A stretch of 64,000 nucleotides of DNA from Pseudomonas duriflava (GCF_007830155.1 NZ_VLKY01000004.1:248001-312000), one strand, 5' to 3'. Positions 17,363-27,208 are shown, counted from the stretch's first letter. Notes: generated from the letters alone by a model not told the origin. Translations and numbers: made by a program.

Positions 17363-20300
17363 TCAGCGCAGGGTCAGGTAGCGGCTGACCAGGGCTCTTA
17401 ACGCAGCTGGTTTTACCGGTTTGGGTAGAAAGTCCACGCGTGCTGCTTGTACGGTACTGATGCGATCCGGATGTGCATCTGCACTGATCACAACGCCCGG
17501 TAGCGTATGTCCGAGTCGAGTGCGCAACCAGACCATAAGGTCGAGCCCGGTATTGCCATCGTCCAGATGGAAGTCCACCAGTACAATATGTGGGCGTATA
17601 CCTGAAGCCAGGAGCTGTTCGCATTCTTCCTGATTGCGTGCAGTATGGACTTCACATCCCCAGCGACTAAGCAAACTTCTCATACCGGTAAGAATGCTGT
17701 CCTCGTTGTCGATGCATAGGACAAGTGCCCCTGGTAAGGGCTCCGTAATAGGTTCAGCCAGTGCTACAGAAGGTACTGCCTTGGGTACTTCAGCGACACG
17801 AGGCACGCGTACGCTGAAAACGCTGCCACGGCCGGGCCAGGAGCGTACCTCCAGCGTATGGCCCAGAACCCGGCAAAGGCGGTCAGCGATGGCGAGACCA
17901 AGCCCTAGTCCTTTTTCAGCGCGCGTCTGATGACTGTCGAGGCGTTTGAACTCTTCAAAGATCACCTGACGTTTATCCTCAGGAATACCAGGGCCTCGGT
18001 CCCAGACCTCCAGCAATACATGACCGCCTTGGCGGCGCACGCCAAGAAGCACGTGGCCTCGAGCATAGCGAAAAGCATTGGTCAGGAAGTTCTGCAAGAC
18101 ACGGCGCAACAGCTTGATATCGCTTTCAACTACCAGTCGGCTGCCGCAAAGGTGGAAATCGATTCCTTGCTGCTGGGCTAGAGCACGGAACTCCACTCCT
18201 AACGTGTCGAAAAGAGTATTGATTGGAAAGGTAGTGAGTTCGGTTTTGACGCGGCCGCTTTCCAGGCGAGAAATGTCCAGAAGATCAGCAATCAAATCCT
18301 CGACTGAGCGAAGCGACGAGTCCATGTTGTTGACCAGCTCCCGTGCGTCGGAGGGAAGGCCCTCGTGATGGGTCAGCGCAGCGTTGAACAAGCGAGCAGC
18401 ATTAAGTGGTTGCATCAGATCGTGGCTCACCGCTGCCAGGAAGCGGGTCTTCGACTGGTTTGCCGCTTCAGCATTGCCCTTGGCCTCGGTCAGGGCCTGG
18501 TTGAGTTGAGACAATTCGCGGGTCCGCTCTTCCACACGTTGTTCCAGACGCTCGTTAGCTTCCCGCAGGGCGCGTTCGGCTTCTCGGAAGGCAGTAATAT
18601 CCGTAAAGCTCATAACGAAGCCCCTGCCTGGCATGGGCTTGCCGCTGAGTTCGATCACGCGCCCGTTAGGAAATTGCCGTTCGGAAGTATGAGCGATGCC
18701 TTGGCGCATCCGATCCACTCTCCGCGCCACATGCTCGTCAGGATCCCCGGGGCCACATAAGCCACGTTCGGCGTTGTAGCGGATTATTTCAGCAATCGGT
18801 CGCCCGACCTGGATCATGCCGTCCGGATAATCGAACAGCTCAAGATAGCGTTGGTTCCAGGCTACGAGGCGTAAAGATTGATCCACGACACTGATGCCTT
18901 GAGAGATATTTTCGATAGCGCCTTGTAGCAGTGCGCGGTTGAATTCCAACACTTCCGAGGCTTCGTCGGCAATGCGCACAACATCCTCGACGTGCATGTC
19001 GCGTCCCTCGATTGCGGCCTTGACTACGGCACGCGCCGAAGAGGCGCCGATAACGCCAGCCAGGAGGCGCTCGGTATGGGCGATCCACTCGCCATTGGCA
19101 TTCTGGTGTGGGCTGAACGTCAAGCCAGTCTGGTCGGCGAAACGGATAAAGCTCTGCCGGGCGCGATCGTCACCCACGAAACGGGCTGCCAGCATGCGCA
19201 AGTCTTCCAGCTTCACGGCCAACAATGAACGGGTGCTTAGGCGCGCTGACGTCATTTGGCCGATGAAGCGGCCAGCTTGCCAGTGTTCGGATACCCCAGG
19301 ACGAACCTGATTCGATACTAGGAAAAACAGGAGAAAGTTACCGGTCAATGACAGCAGTACGCCTTGGGTCAGGGGGTTGAAGGGCAGTCCAAACGGATTC
19401 TGGGTAAGCCAGGTCATGCCGGGAAAACTCTCCAGCGGCCAGCCTAATCCTTGGGCCATGACGGGTAACACCAGCGTGTAGGCCCACAAAAAGGCCCCGG
19501 CGGCGAGCCCAGCGAATACGCCACGGCGGTTGGCCTGTTTCCAATACAGCGCTCCGACCATGGCCGGGCCGAGCTGCGCAATTGCGGCAAAGGCGATCTG
19601 GCCAATAGTGGCTAGGCTGGCCGTAGAACCCAGCAAGCGATAGCACAAGTAAGCAAGCAGCAGGATGACTACGATAGTGACCCGACGAATTGTCACTAAC
19701 CAGTGGCTGAAGACTTCGTAAGGACGTTCTACCTTTTGCTTGCGGAACAGCCAGGGCAAGAGAATATCGTTGGACAGCATGGTAGTCAGGGCAACCGTGG
19801 CGACAATTACCATACTGGTAGCCGCCGAAGCACCGCCAATGAAGGCTAATAGGGCCAGCATCGGGTTAGCTTCGGCCAATGGCAGACTGATCACGAACGA
19901 GTCGGGTAAGACGCCGCTCGGTAAATGCAATTGCCCGGCCAGGGCGATTGGTACTACGAACAAGGCAGCCAAGGCCAGATAGCCTGGAAAGACCCAGCGT
20001 GCCAGATTGAGATCCTGGGCATCAGTATTTTCCACGACCGTGACATGAAACTGTCGTGGCAGGCACATGACTGCCGTGAGTGCTACGCCGGTTTGTACCA
20101 GAAGCGCCGGCCAATCCATGGTTTCCTGCCAGTACACGGCTAGATCCGGAGATGAGCGCGCCTGGCTGAATAGATCGCCGAAGCCGTCATACAGGCCATA
20201 GGTCACAAACACACCTACAGCCAGGAAGGCTAGCAGCTTAACGATTGATTCGAAGGCAATAGCCAGCATCATGCCGCGGTGGTGTTCGGTCACATCCAGG

Positions 20301-20839
20301 TTGCGTGTGCCGAACAGAACCGTGAACACAGCAAGTACCAGCGACACGATTAGCGCCGTGTCTTGCGCCCGCATGCCTGACGACTCGGCACCAGCCCCAG
20401 TTAACAGATTAACTCCAATGACGATGCCTTTTAACTGCAGGGCAATATAGGGCAGGATCCCTACCAGGCAGATCAAGGTAACCACGACGGCTAGCCCCTG
20501 CGATTTGCCATAGCGCGCTGCAATGAAATCTGCAATCGAGGTAATGTTTTCCTGTTTGCTGATCATGATCATTTTCTTGACCAGACGCGGCATGATAAGC
20601 AGCAACAGAATCGGGCCCAGGTAGATTGGCAGGAACGACCATAGTTGATCGGCCGCTTGGCCTACAGCCCCAAAAAACGTCCAGCTGGTGCAGTACACGG
20701 CCAGCGACAGGCTGTATACCCAAGCCCGCAGGCGAGGAGGGAGCGGCTTCTGGCGGCGATCGCCATAAAAAGCGATGGCAAAGAGAATTGCCATATAAAG
20801 AAGAGCAACGGCAGCAATCAGCCCGCTGGAGAGTGACAT
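17363..20839 (-). CDS. mxtR: SLC5-type hybrid sensor histidine kinase, MxtR/CrbS-like
   Basis: 1158 residues. Residues 1 to about 510 form a sodium:solute symporter (SLC5) domain with some thirteen helices. A PAS domain follows at about 630-755, then a short coiled coil, a HisKA domain with the phospho-acceptor His806 in AAVSHDLMQPLN, and an HATPase domain (N box near 918, DRGPGIPED near 947, GLGLGLAIA near 977). The C-terminus is a receiver domain with Asp1089 in LVDFHLDDG and Lys1140 before PVKP. This architecture matches MxtR/CrbS, which controls acetate metabolism with a separate LuxR-type regulator; that partner is not in the window. CbrA is similar but lacks the receiver domain. Single gene, minus strand. 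Confidence 0.85.
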   Translation of the reverse strand: MSLSSGLIAAVALLYMAILFAIAFYGDRRQKPLPPRLRAWVYSLSLAVYCTSWTFFGAVGQAADQLWSFLPIYLGPILLLLIMPRLVKKMIMISKQENITSIADFIAARYGKSQGLAVVVTLICLVGILPYIALQLKGIVIGVNLLTGAGAESSGMRAQDTALIVSLVLAVFTVLFGTRNLDVTEHHRGMMLAIAFESIVKLLAFLAVGVFVTYGLYDGFGDLFSQARSSPDLAVYWQETMDWPALLVQTGVALTAVMCLPRQFHVTVVENTDAQDLNLARWVFPGYLALAALFVVPIALAGQLHLPSGVLPDSFVISLPLAEANPMLALLAFIGGASAATSMVIVATVALTTMLSNDILLPWLFRKQKVERPYEVFSHWLVTIRRVTIVVILLLAYLCYRLLGSTASLATIGQIAFAAIAQLGPAMVGALYWKQANRRGVFAGLAAGAFLWAYTLVLPVMAQGLGWPLESFPGMTWLTQNPFGLPFNPLTQGVLLSLTGNFLLFFLVSNQVRPGVSEHWQAGRFIGQMTSARLSTRSLLAVKLEDLRMLAARFVGDDRARQSFIRFADQTGLTFSPHQNANGEWIAHTERLLAGVIGASSARAVVKAAIEGRDMHVEDVVRIADEASEVLEFNRALLQGAIENISQGISVVDQSLRLVAWNQRYLELFDYPDGMIQVGRPIAEIIRYNAERGLCGPGDPDEHVARRVDRMRQGIAHTSERQFPNGRVIELSGKPMPGRGFVMSFTDITAFREAERALREANERLEQRVEERTRELSQLNQALTEAKGNAEAANQSKTRFLAAVSHDLMQPLNAARLFNAALTHHEGLPSDARELVNNMDSSLRSVEDLIADLLDISRLESGRVKTELTTFPINTLFDTLGVEFRALAQQQGIDFHLCGSRLVVESDIKLLRRVLQNFLTNAFRYARGHVLLGVRRQGGHVLLEVWDRGPGIPEDKRQVIFEEFKRLDSHQTRAEKGLGLGLAIADRLCRVLGHTLEVRSWPGRGSVFSVRVPRVAEVPKAVPSVALAEPITEPLPGALVLCIDNEDSILTGMRSLLSRWGCEVHTARNQEECEQLLASGIRPHIVLVDFHLDDGNTGLDLMVWLRTRLGHTLPGVVISADAHPDRISTVQAARVDFLPKPVKPAALRALVSRYLTLR

Positions 20840-21129
20840 GCGAACTCCTATGACTTCTTCGGGCCTATAGTGATAGGCAATCGGTCAATTCTAAGCATCT
20901 ATTCGTAGGCAGCCTTGTCTGGCGCGCCGCTTTGGCCTTTCCCCTTCGTTCCCTTGGGGTAGGCGTTTTATTGTCGTTCCGCCGATGATCAGTAAACCTT
21001 GGAGAACCCGTAGTGATTTTCTCATCAAAGGGATGCGCCGTCAGGCAATTGTCACCTGGCGGACTGTGCGGTTGAGCCAACAACCGAGGGCTGTTAGCGT
21101 GATACGGTTTTATTAAGGAGAGTGGCGCC

Positions 21130-21696
21130 ATGTTCGAAGCGCATCCCATTACCCTGCAGCGCGGTGCGCTTCGTCTCGAGCCTATGATGGAAAGCGACGT
21201 GCTGGAACTGGTTAGCCTCGCCGATCTTAATCGGCAGGAGCTGCACTATATCAGCGGTCCCTTCCGGCCGGACTGGTATCGACAGGCAATTACCGAGCAG
21301 CGTGAGGGCCGGTCGTTGCCCTTTACGATCCGGCTGGGTGACAGGCTGATCGGCACGACACGCTTTGCAGAGTTTCTACCGGCGCTTCCTGCGGCTGAAA
21401 TTGGCTGGACTTGGCTCGATCGTGAGCAGCATGGCAGTGGGCTCAATGCCAACATAAAGTACCTCATGCTGCGTCATGCCTTTGAACAGTGGCGCCTGGT
21501 ACGTGTGCAGATCAAGACGGCGGCGAGTAATCTGCGCTCACAGCGTGCCATTGAAAAACTAGGGGCGACTCGAGAAGGGTTACTGCGTAACCATCGCCGA
21601 TTGGCCGATGGTCGGCTAGACGACACCGTGATGTACAGCATCACTGACCGGGAATGGCCCTCCGTCAAGGCTGCGCTTGAAGCTTCCTTCAATTGA
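21130..21696 (+). CDS. GNAT-family N-acetyltransferase, RimJ/RimL-like
   Basis: 188 residues. The fold signature is visible: GDRLIGTTRFAEF (strand 4 region), AAEIGWTWLDREQHGSGLNANIKYLM (acetyl-CoA loop, with a divergent P-loop), then VQIKTAASNLRSQRAIEKLGA, which is typical of the RimJ/RimL subgroup (NxxSxxxIEKLGF). AAGGAG lies before the ATG. Transcribed divergently from the sensor kinase, 290 bases away. The acceptor is unknown; protein N-termini, amino acids or antibiotics are all possible in this subgroup. Confidence 0.82.
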   Translation: MFEAHPITLQRGALRLEPMMESDVLELVSLADLNRQELHYISGPFRPDWYRQAITEQREGRSLPFTIRLGDRLIGTTRFAEFLPALPAAEIGWTWLDREQHGSGLNANIKYLMLRHAFEQWRLVRVQIKTAASNLRSQRAIEKLGATREGLLRNHRRLADGRLDDTVMYSITDREWPSVKAALEASFN

Positions 21697-21718
21697 TCTT
21701 TATGGCTATTCATAAGCT

Positions 21719-21747
21719 GGCCTGGCCACCATAAGCGTGGTCAGGCC
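21719..21747 (+). terminator. Hairpin after the acetyltransferase gene
   Basis: GGCCTGGCCAC (21719-21729) pairs with GTGGTCAGGCC (21737-21747), one wobble. It lies 23 bases after the stop codon. No T run follows, so its strength as an intrinsic terminator is uncertain. Confidence 0.45.
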
Positions 21748-21820
21748 GGGCGAGATACGCAAGGTCGTACAAGACACTTTCTGAAGTAAAGCCTAATCTG
21801 TCAGATCTTCAGGAGGTCGT

Positions 21821-22531
21821 ATGTTTCAACATCCATTCGTACAGGGCGCACGGGATAGTGTGCCCATGATGGTCGGGATCATTCCGTTCGGTATTATCTA
21901 CGGCACACTGGCCAGTGCCGCTGGCCTTTCGCCCTGGCTGGCAGTTGGCATGTCGCTACTGGTTTATGCGGGCTCCGCCCAATTTATCGCGCTTAGCCTA
22001 ATCGGAGCGAGTGCCGGCTCGATCGTTCTGCTGGTTACAACCTTCATCGTTAACCTACGGCATGTACTTTACAGTGCTACTTTGCAGCCCTTTATCGCTC
22101 ATTTGCCTCAGCGCTGGCGTTTGCTACTGGCCTTTCTGTTGACCGATGAAACGTTTGCCGTTGTGGAGCAACGCTATCGCCTGCATGGAAATACCGGAAA
22201 GGCACACCTCTACTTTCTTGGTGTAGGACTCATCTTGTATGGCAGTTGGGTCGGTAGTTCCTGGATAGGTATCCTGTTCGGGCAAGCGATCCCCAACATG
22301 GCGGGCTGGGGATTGGAGTTTGCCATGTTGGCTACATTCATCGGTATCGTCGTGCCCTTGCTACGTAATTGGCCAACGCTAGCGGCAGCTGTCGTGGCGG
22401 GTAGTGTCGGTGTAATTACAATCGGTTGGCCTTACAAGTTGGGCCTGTTAGCTGCTGTAGGGGCCGGTATTGTTGTCGGGGTCTGGCTTGAGCGAAGCCG
22501 TTCCATTTCCTGCGCTGAGGTGCCGTCATGA
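21821..22531 (+). CDS. azlC: AzlC-type branched-chain amino acid exporter, large subunit
   Basis: 236 residues, several membrane helices. The start ARDSVPMMVGIIPFGIIYGTLA and the motif NLRHVLYSA are hallmarks of AzlC/YgaZ. AGGAGG precedes the ATG by 6 bases. The stop overlaps the start of azlD (ATGA), as is usual for this two-component exporter. By family knowledge it exports branched-chain amino acids or related compounds such as azaleucine; the natural substrate here is not determined. The pair stands alone, without an Lrp-type regulator next to it. Confidence 0.88.
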   Translation: MFQHPFVQGARDSVPMMVGIIPFGIIYGTLASAAGLSPWLAVGMSLLVYAGSAQFIALSLIGASAGSIVLLVTTFIVNLRHVLYSATLQPFIAHLPQRWRLLLAFLLTDETFAVVEQRYRLHGNTGKAHLYFLGVGLILYGSWVGSSWIGILFGQAIPNMAGWGLEFAMLATFIGIVVPLLRNWPTLAAAVVAGSVGVITIGWPYKLGLLAAVGAGIVVGVWLERSRSISCAEVPS

Positions 22532-22857
22532 GCGAGTGGCTGACTATCGTCGGGATGGCAACAGTGACATATCTGTTGCGCTATAGCCTGTTCGCCTGGC
22601 CGGGCCTGCGTTTTCCACCGTTGGTCAGGCAAGCGCTGCACTATGTGCCTATCGCTGTGTTGAGCGCGATTATAGTTCCGGGTCTGTTATTGCCCGATGG
22701 GGAGCGCCTGTCGCTGTCGCTTGATAATGCGTACTTGCTGGCCGGGCTGGCATGCATAGTGATTGCCGCTTGGAGTCGACATCTTCTCGCAACAATTGGT
22801 GGTGGTCTGCTGGTCTTCTTCCTGCTGCGCTGGGCTTTTGGCCAGTTGACCCTGTAA
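22528..22857 (+). CDS. azlD: AzlD-type branched-chain amino acid exporter, small subunit
   Basis: 109 residues with three to four membrane helices. MATVTYLLRYS near the N-terminus and the conserved VRQALHYVPIAVLSAII are typical of AzlD/YgaH. Coupled to azlC by a four-base overlap. The two proteins form the LIV-E exporter complex in the inner membrane. Confidence 0.86.
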   Translation: MSEWLTIVGMATVTYLLRYSLFAWPGLRFPPLVRQALHYVPIAVLSAIIVPGLLLPDGERLSLSLDNAYLLAGLACIVIAAWSRHLLATIGGGLLVFFLLRWAFGQLTL

Positions 22858-22942
22858 TCTTTTCGTCAACGCATGCGGTCAGGATAACGGCTGTCCGTTT
22901 GCGTATCCGCCTGTCTTAAACCACCGCATAGGATTTCGAGCG

Positions 22943-24270
22943 ATGTCCTCACCGTTCTCCTTGTTGAAGACACGGCGCTTCCTGCCTTTCTTCATAACTC
23001 AGTCGCTCAGTGCCTTTAATGACAATCTATTCAAGCAGTCATTGATTCTGGCAGTACTCTTTCATCTTTCCATTCAAGGCGACCGGCTGCTGCTGGTCAA
23101 TCTGTGCGCCTTGCTCTTCATTTTGCCGTTTCTGCTGTTTTCCGCCTTAGGCGGGCAGTTGGGCGAGCAATATGACAAAGCCCGGCTCATGCGCTGGCTG
23201 AAGGGCGCGGAGGTACTCATTCTACTGGTTGGCGCGGCTGGCTTCTTAACCGAAAACGTTCCGGTAATGCTGGCGGCACTGTTTGCTATGGGGACGCGCT
23301 CGGCCCTGTTCGGGCCTGCCAAATACTCCATTCTGCCGCAGCATCTCGATGCACACGAATTGATGGGAGGCAATGCCTTTGTCGAGATGGGAACGTTCCT
23401 GGCCATTCTAGGCGGTACTATTGGTGCCGGCGTGCTGTTGTCCCAAGCGGATTATGCCTATGCCGTTACGGGTGGAGTGCTGGTAACAGCCGCCATTGGA
23501 TTTCTCGCTAGTCAGGGCATTCCCTCGGCTCCGCCAGTCATGCAAGGCCTGTCTCTGGATTGGAATGTCTTTCGACAGACCTGGCGCATCCTGCGTATGG
23601 GGCTGGGGCAGACACCGGCTGTATCCCGGTCCTTGTTGGGCAACTCGTGGTTCTGGTTTGTCGGCGCCGTTTATCTCACCCAGATTCCAGCGTATGCCAA
23701 GGATTTTTTGCACGGAGACGAAAGTGTTGTCTCGCTGATCCTGACACTTTTTTCAGTTGGGATTGCGTTGGGTTCTCTCTTATGTGACCGCCTCTCACGC
23801 GGACGTGTCGAGATGGGGCTTGTTCCCCTTGGCGCGCTGGGTCTGACTCTGTTCAGTCTACTGCTGTATAGCGCTAGCCCAGATAACGAAGGCACCAGCG
23901 TAGCACTGAACTGGCTGGCAATTATTGGAGAGGCGAGTACATGGCCGATACTGCTTTGTATCCTCGGCCTGGGTACTTTTGGTGGTCTTTACATTGTTCC
24001 GCTCTATGCCGTAATTCAGTCCCGTACACCCATTGGCGAGCGTGCCAGGGTCATTGCCGCGACCAATATTCTTAATGCCTTACTGATGGTCTGCTCCGCT
24101 CTGCTGACCATGTTACTGCTGGGGGGGGAGGACTGTCGATTCCGGAACTGTTTCTGACAGTTGCCCTGCTGAATAGTGTAGTGAACCTCTATTTGTTCCG
24201 GTGCGTGCCCGAGTTTCTGCAACGTTTCCGAACTCTATTGCCAGGGCGGCGTACTGCTGCATCGGACTAG
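22943..24270 (+). pseudogene. MFS transporter, lysophospholipid-transporter (LplT)-like, frameshifted near the 3' end
   Basis: The N-terminus (RRFLPFFITQSLSAFNDNLFK) is typical of LplT-like major facilitator proteins that move lysophospholipids to the inner leaflet for reacylation. The frame from 22943 stops at 24157 after a run of eight G at 24121-24128. With nine G the sequence would read on as GGLSIPELFLTVALLNSVV and end at TAG 24268-24270, giving about 442 residues and a proper last helix. As given, the last helix is lost and 8 unrelated residues are added. It may be a true mutation, a phase-variable tract or a sequencing error. The restored stop shares the CTAG of the converging exporter gene's stop, which supports the restored frame. 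Confidence 0.8.
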
Positions 24271-24581
24271 TGGCTCAGTTTCAAGCCTACTAAGCCGAGG
24301 ATGATCAAGAGGATACTAAGCAGTCGAGTCGGATTCAGACTTTCATCAAAAAGTAGAACGCCCGCAATGACCGTTCCTACCGCTCCTATACCTGTCCAGA
24401 TGGCATAAGCCGTACCTAAAGGGAGTTGGCGAATGGCCAAGCCCAGCAGGGCAAGACTCGCTACCATGGCAGTCACGGTAAACAGTGTGGGAGTCAGGCG
24501 GGAAAAGCCATCAGTGTATTTGAGCCCAACGGCCCAGGCGACTTCGAACAGGCCTGCCAGAAACAAAATCAACCAAGACAT
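24267..24581 (-). CDS. gdx: SMR-family guanidinium exporter Gdx (SugE)
   Basis: 104 residues, four helices. The conserved Glu of the first helix is in [20 protein letters not shown], and the pattern [12 protein letters not shown] together with [16 protein letters not shown] marks the SugE/Gdx branch rather than EmrE. Gdx exports guanidinium in exchange for protons in the inner membrane as a dimer of dual topology. A guanidine-II riboswitch directly upstream supports this substrate. The 3' end overlaps the restored end of the convergent MFS gene by four bases. Confidence 0.92.
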   Translation of the reverse strand: MSWLILFLAGLFEVAWAVGLKYTDGFSRLTPTLFTVTAMVASLALLGLAIRQLPLGTAYAIWTGIGAVGTVIAGVLLFDESLNPTRLLSILLIILGLVGLKLSH

Positions 24582-24602
24582 AGAGATCTCCAGAGAAGAA
24601 AG

Positions 24603-24648
24603 CGGGGCCGTCCCCAGTGATCGAAAAGGGTGAGGCCGTCCTCACCCT
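24603..24648 (-). ncRNA. Guanidine-II (mini-ykkC) riboswitch
   Basis: Read on the minus strand, two hairpins follow each other. GGGTGAGG-ACGG-CCTCACCC is at 24647-24628 and GGGG-ACGG-CCCC at 24615-24604. Both loops are ACGG, the ACGR loop diagnostic of this class, separated by 12 bases. The second hairpin ends about 22 bases before the gdx start and 9 bases before its GGAG, so guanidine binding can expose the ribosome binding site. The regulated gene encodes a guanidinium exporter, as usual for the class. Confidence 0.92.
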
Positions 24649-24705
24649 GGCCACGTTGTCTCAACTTGAATTGCCTGGACAAAGTGGGGCTTACAGATGC
24701 TTTTT

Positions 24706-25665
24706 TCAGTGAGTGTGTTTCTCGGCTGTGGGGGCATCTTTATCATGCAGGCGACGAAGCACGGTAGCCAGCAATGCTCCCGAAATATTATGCCAGACAC
24801 TGAACAAGGCGCTTGGTACGGCAGCCAGCGGAGAGAAATGAGCTGTAGCCAGGGCAGCTCCTAGTCCGGAGTTCTGCATGCCGACCTCAATTGCCAATGT
24901 CTTGCGCTGCGCCAAGGGCAATCCGAACAGGCGACCTGCCGTATAGCCCAGCAGTAGCCCAAGGCTGTTATGAAGCACCACGACTGCCATGATCAACAAT
25001 CCGGACTCAGCGATTTTTGCCTGACTGACTGCTACGACAGCCGCCACGATCAGCACAATACTGACGACCGAGACCAGCGGCAGGATGTCCACGGCGGCGC
25101 GCACCCGTGCTCCTAATAGACGCTGGGCCACTAGTCCCAGCACGATGGGCAGAATGACCACCTGAACGATGGAAAGAAACAGGGCCGAGAATTTGACTGG
25201 CAGCCAGGCCGACGCTAGTAGCCAGATCAGGGCTGGCGTTACCAGCGGGGCGAGGAGGGTCGTAACTGCCGTAATTGCGACAGACAAGGCTACATCGCCT
25301 CGTGAAAACCAGGTAATGACATTGGAGGCCGTGCCGCCTGGGCAACATCCGACCAGGATAACGCCGACAGCAATTTCCGGTGGTAGCTGCAGCAGGCGGC
25401 AGAGCAGCCAGGCCATGCCCGGCATAATCACAAACTGCGCCGCAACTCCGAGAAATACACGAAGCGGCTTGCGAAAAACTTCACGAAAGTCTTCTGGTTT
25501 GAGCGTCAGGCCCATCCCGAACATGATAATGCCCAGTAACGGCACGATGGCGGGAGGAAGAGAGCGAAACCACTCCGGCTGGAAAAAAGCCAGCGCAGCG
25601 GCCAACAAAGCCCAAAGAGCGAACGTATTGCCGGCGAAGCGGCTCAGAGCAGCGAGGGCGCGCAT
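24706..25665 (-). CDS. Bile acid:sodium symporter (BASS) family transporter
   Basis: 319 residues with about nine to ten helices. [36 protein letters not shown] and [12 protein letters not shown] are the conserved motifs of bacterial BASS proteins (ASBT_NM, PanS, YocS). The glycine-proline CCPGG segment belongs to a crossover helix that binds sodium. Substrate in bacteria ranges from ketopantoate and pantoate to other organic anions and cannot be read from sequence here. The gene lies upstream of gdx on the same strand, but the riboswitch in between argues for separate control. Confidence 0.83.
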   Translation of the reverse strand: MRALAALSRFAGNTFALWALLAAALAFFQPEWFRSLPPAIVPLLGIIMFGMGLTLKPEDFREVFRKPLRVFLGVAAQFVIMPGMAWLLCRLLQLPPEIAVGVILVGCCPGGTASNVITWFSRGDVALSVAITAVTTLLAPLVTPALIWLLASAWLPVKFSALFLSIVQVVILPIVLGLVAQRLLGARVRAAVDILPLVSVVSIVLIVAAVVAVSQAKIAESGLLIMAVVVLHNSLGLLLGYTAGRLFGLPLAQRKTLAIEVGMQNSGLGAALATAHFSPLAAVPSALFSVWHNISGALLATVLRRLHDKDAPTAEKHTH

Positions 25666-25740
25666 GATTATCCTTATTAGAAGAGAACGGGTGCGTCACT
25701 CTACGTTGGGAGCGCGGCATCTTGAAGATGCCGCTGGCGA

Positions 25741-26661
25741 TTACAACCCCTGAGGAATCTCTTCGCCGCCTAAAGCCTCGACCAGAGCCGGGATGAACTC
25801 GGCAAATGTCATCATCATTAGAATGAACGTCGCATCGAGTTGTGCCATGGCATCATCGCCGCCGTCCTGCTCGGCTTGTTCCTGAAGCAGTTCCTCGAAA
25901 CGCAGCCGCTTGAGGGTGACCTTGTCGTCGATCAAGAAGGACAATTTATCCTGCCAAGCCAGCGACAGTTTAGTCACTAACTTACCGGCACCCAAATGAT
26001 TCTGGATTTCTTCGCTGGTCAGGTCTTGCCCCTTACAGCGCACCACGCCTCCATCTTCATGGCTGTCACGAAGCTCACACTCATCCAACAGGTGGAAGTC
26101 ATTGGTAGCGGCTTGCGCCTTTACCCAATCGGTAAACGTGGCCGTGGGGACCTGTTTGACCGACATGGGGCGAACGGGAAGAGAGCCGAGCGCTTCACGC
26201 AGTGTGGACAGAAGGTCCTCCGCCCGCTTGGCGCTAGAGGCATCCACCAGAATCCAGCCTTGCTTGGGAGCAATGGCAGCAAATGTGGTCTGCCGGCGGA
26301 TAAAGGCGCGTGGTAGAAGAGACATGACAATCTCGTCCTTAATCTGGTCGCGCTCCTTCTTATAGACCTTACGCATTTGTTGCGCTTCGATCTCATCTAC
26401 CTTTTCTTGCACGGCATCCTTGACGACGCTGCTGGGCAGAATGCGCTCTTCCTTACGGGCTGCGATCAGAAAGAAGTCTTGGCTAGCGTGCACCAAGGGG
26501 GCGTCGGCGCCTTTTCCAAAAGGCGCGACGAAGCCATACGTTGTTAATTCCTGACTGGCGCAGGAGCGTGCCGGTTTGCTGGCCAGCGCTGCTTCCAGGG
26601 ACTCAGCCTCGAGTGAAAGGTCTTGGGTGAGACGGTAAATAAGCAGATTACGAAACCACAT
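25741..26661 (-). CDS. rdgC: Recombination-associated protein RdgC
   Basis: 306 residues, the standard length. I use the ATG at 26661, which gives the canonical N-terminus [12 protein letters not shown]; the open frame extends further upstream but without homology. RdgC is a nucleoid-associated ring-shaped dimer that binds double-stranded DNA and limits RecA activity. The [20 protein letters not shown] segment near residues 100-120 and the acidic C-terminus are typical. Single gene, with the tRNA cluster on its upstream side on the other strand. Confidence 0.92.
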   Translation of the reverse strand: MWFRNLLIYRLTQDLSLEAESLEAALASKPARSCASQELTTYGFVAPFGKGADAPLVHASQDFFLIAARKEERILPSSVVKDAVQEKVDEIEAQQMRKVYKKERDQIKDEIVMSLLPRAFIRRQTTFAAIAPKQGWILVDASSAKRAEDLLSTLREALGSLPVRPMSVKQVPTATFTDWVKAQAATNDFHLLDECELRDSHEDGGVVRCKGQDLTSEEIQNHLGAGKLVTKLSLAWQDKLSFLIDDKVTLKRLRFEELLQEQAEQDGGDDAMAQLDATFILMMMTFAEFIPALVEALGGEEIPQGL

Positions 26662-26888
26662 GGCGAGACGACTCCCGGAAAACGAAGCGCGCATTATTCC
26701 GCTGCACAGGCCTGAGGCCAACCCTCAATTAAGCTTTAGCTGGGATTATCTGCATGATGCCTTTCTGACAATAAGCGGAGCATGCACGGCAACACCTTGA
26801 ATCGCCAGAGAAAGTACAAGGGATGGCGAGGAATGCTTTCGGTAAAACCTAACTCCTTAAATCATTTGAAATTTTTTTACATGAGGGC

Positions 26889-26917
26889 TTGCCAGCTTCG
26901 AAAACCGTCCGTAGAAT
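26889..26917 (+). promoter_or_regulatory. Sigma-70 promoter of the tRNA cluster
   Basis: TTGCCA (26889-26894) and TAGAAT (26912-26917) are separated by 17 bases. The following GCGCCCC is a GC-rich discriminator typical of growth-rate-controlled stable RNA promoters. It is followed by a leader with a short hairpin (CGCTAACGATAGCG) and the tRNA genes. Confidence 0.65.
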
Positions 26918-26955
26918 GCGCCCCACTTCGAGAGCAAACGCTAACGATAGCGAAT

Positions 26956-27032
26956 AAACCAGAAGTTCAGTCGGTTAGAATACCGGCCTGTCACGCCGGG
27001 GGTCGCGGGTTCGAGTCCCGTCCGCTGCGCCA
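26956..27032 (+). pseudogene. 5'-truncated tRNA-Asp copy
   Basis: From 26964 to 27035 the sequence is identical to 27217-27288, the body of tRNA-Asp(GTC) from position 9 through CCA. The first eight positions differ: AAACCAGA stands where GCAGCGGT is expected. The 5' strand of the acceptor stem therefore cannot pair with CCGCTGC at the 3' end, and U8 is lost. It should not fold into a working tRNA. The upstream leader hairpin resembles the one before tRNA-Val, suggesting that a deletion fused a tRNA leader to the body of tRNA-Asp. Confidence 0.75.
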
Positions 27033-27121
27033 TTTATTTGCTTCATCTCGTTCATGTTTCTTCATTCGGACTTGTCCGTTGAATGCATCCCGCTCGAGAG
27101 GAACACTAGCGAAAGCTAAGT

Positions 27122-27197
27122 GGGTGATTAGCTCAGCTGGGAGAGCATCTGCCTTACAAGCAGAGGGTCGGCGGTTCGATCCCGTCATCACCCACCA
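27122..27197 (+). tRNA. tRNA-Val (anticodon TAC)
   Basis: 76 bases including encoded CCA. The acceptor stem GGGTGAT pairs with ATCACCC. The anticodon loop is CTTACAA within TCTGC/GCAGA, and the T arm contains GGTTCGATCC. A small hairpin TAGC-GAAA-GCTA precedes the 5' end and may assist processing. Confidence 0.95.
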
Positions 27198-27208
27198 TTT
27201 TGCGATAC

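Noticed and set aside
17170-17388. 72-residue plus-strand frame between codA and the sensor kinase
   Set aside because: Composition is not protein-like, it contains the DnaA-box dyad and runs into the kinase 3' end.
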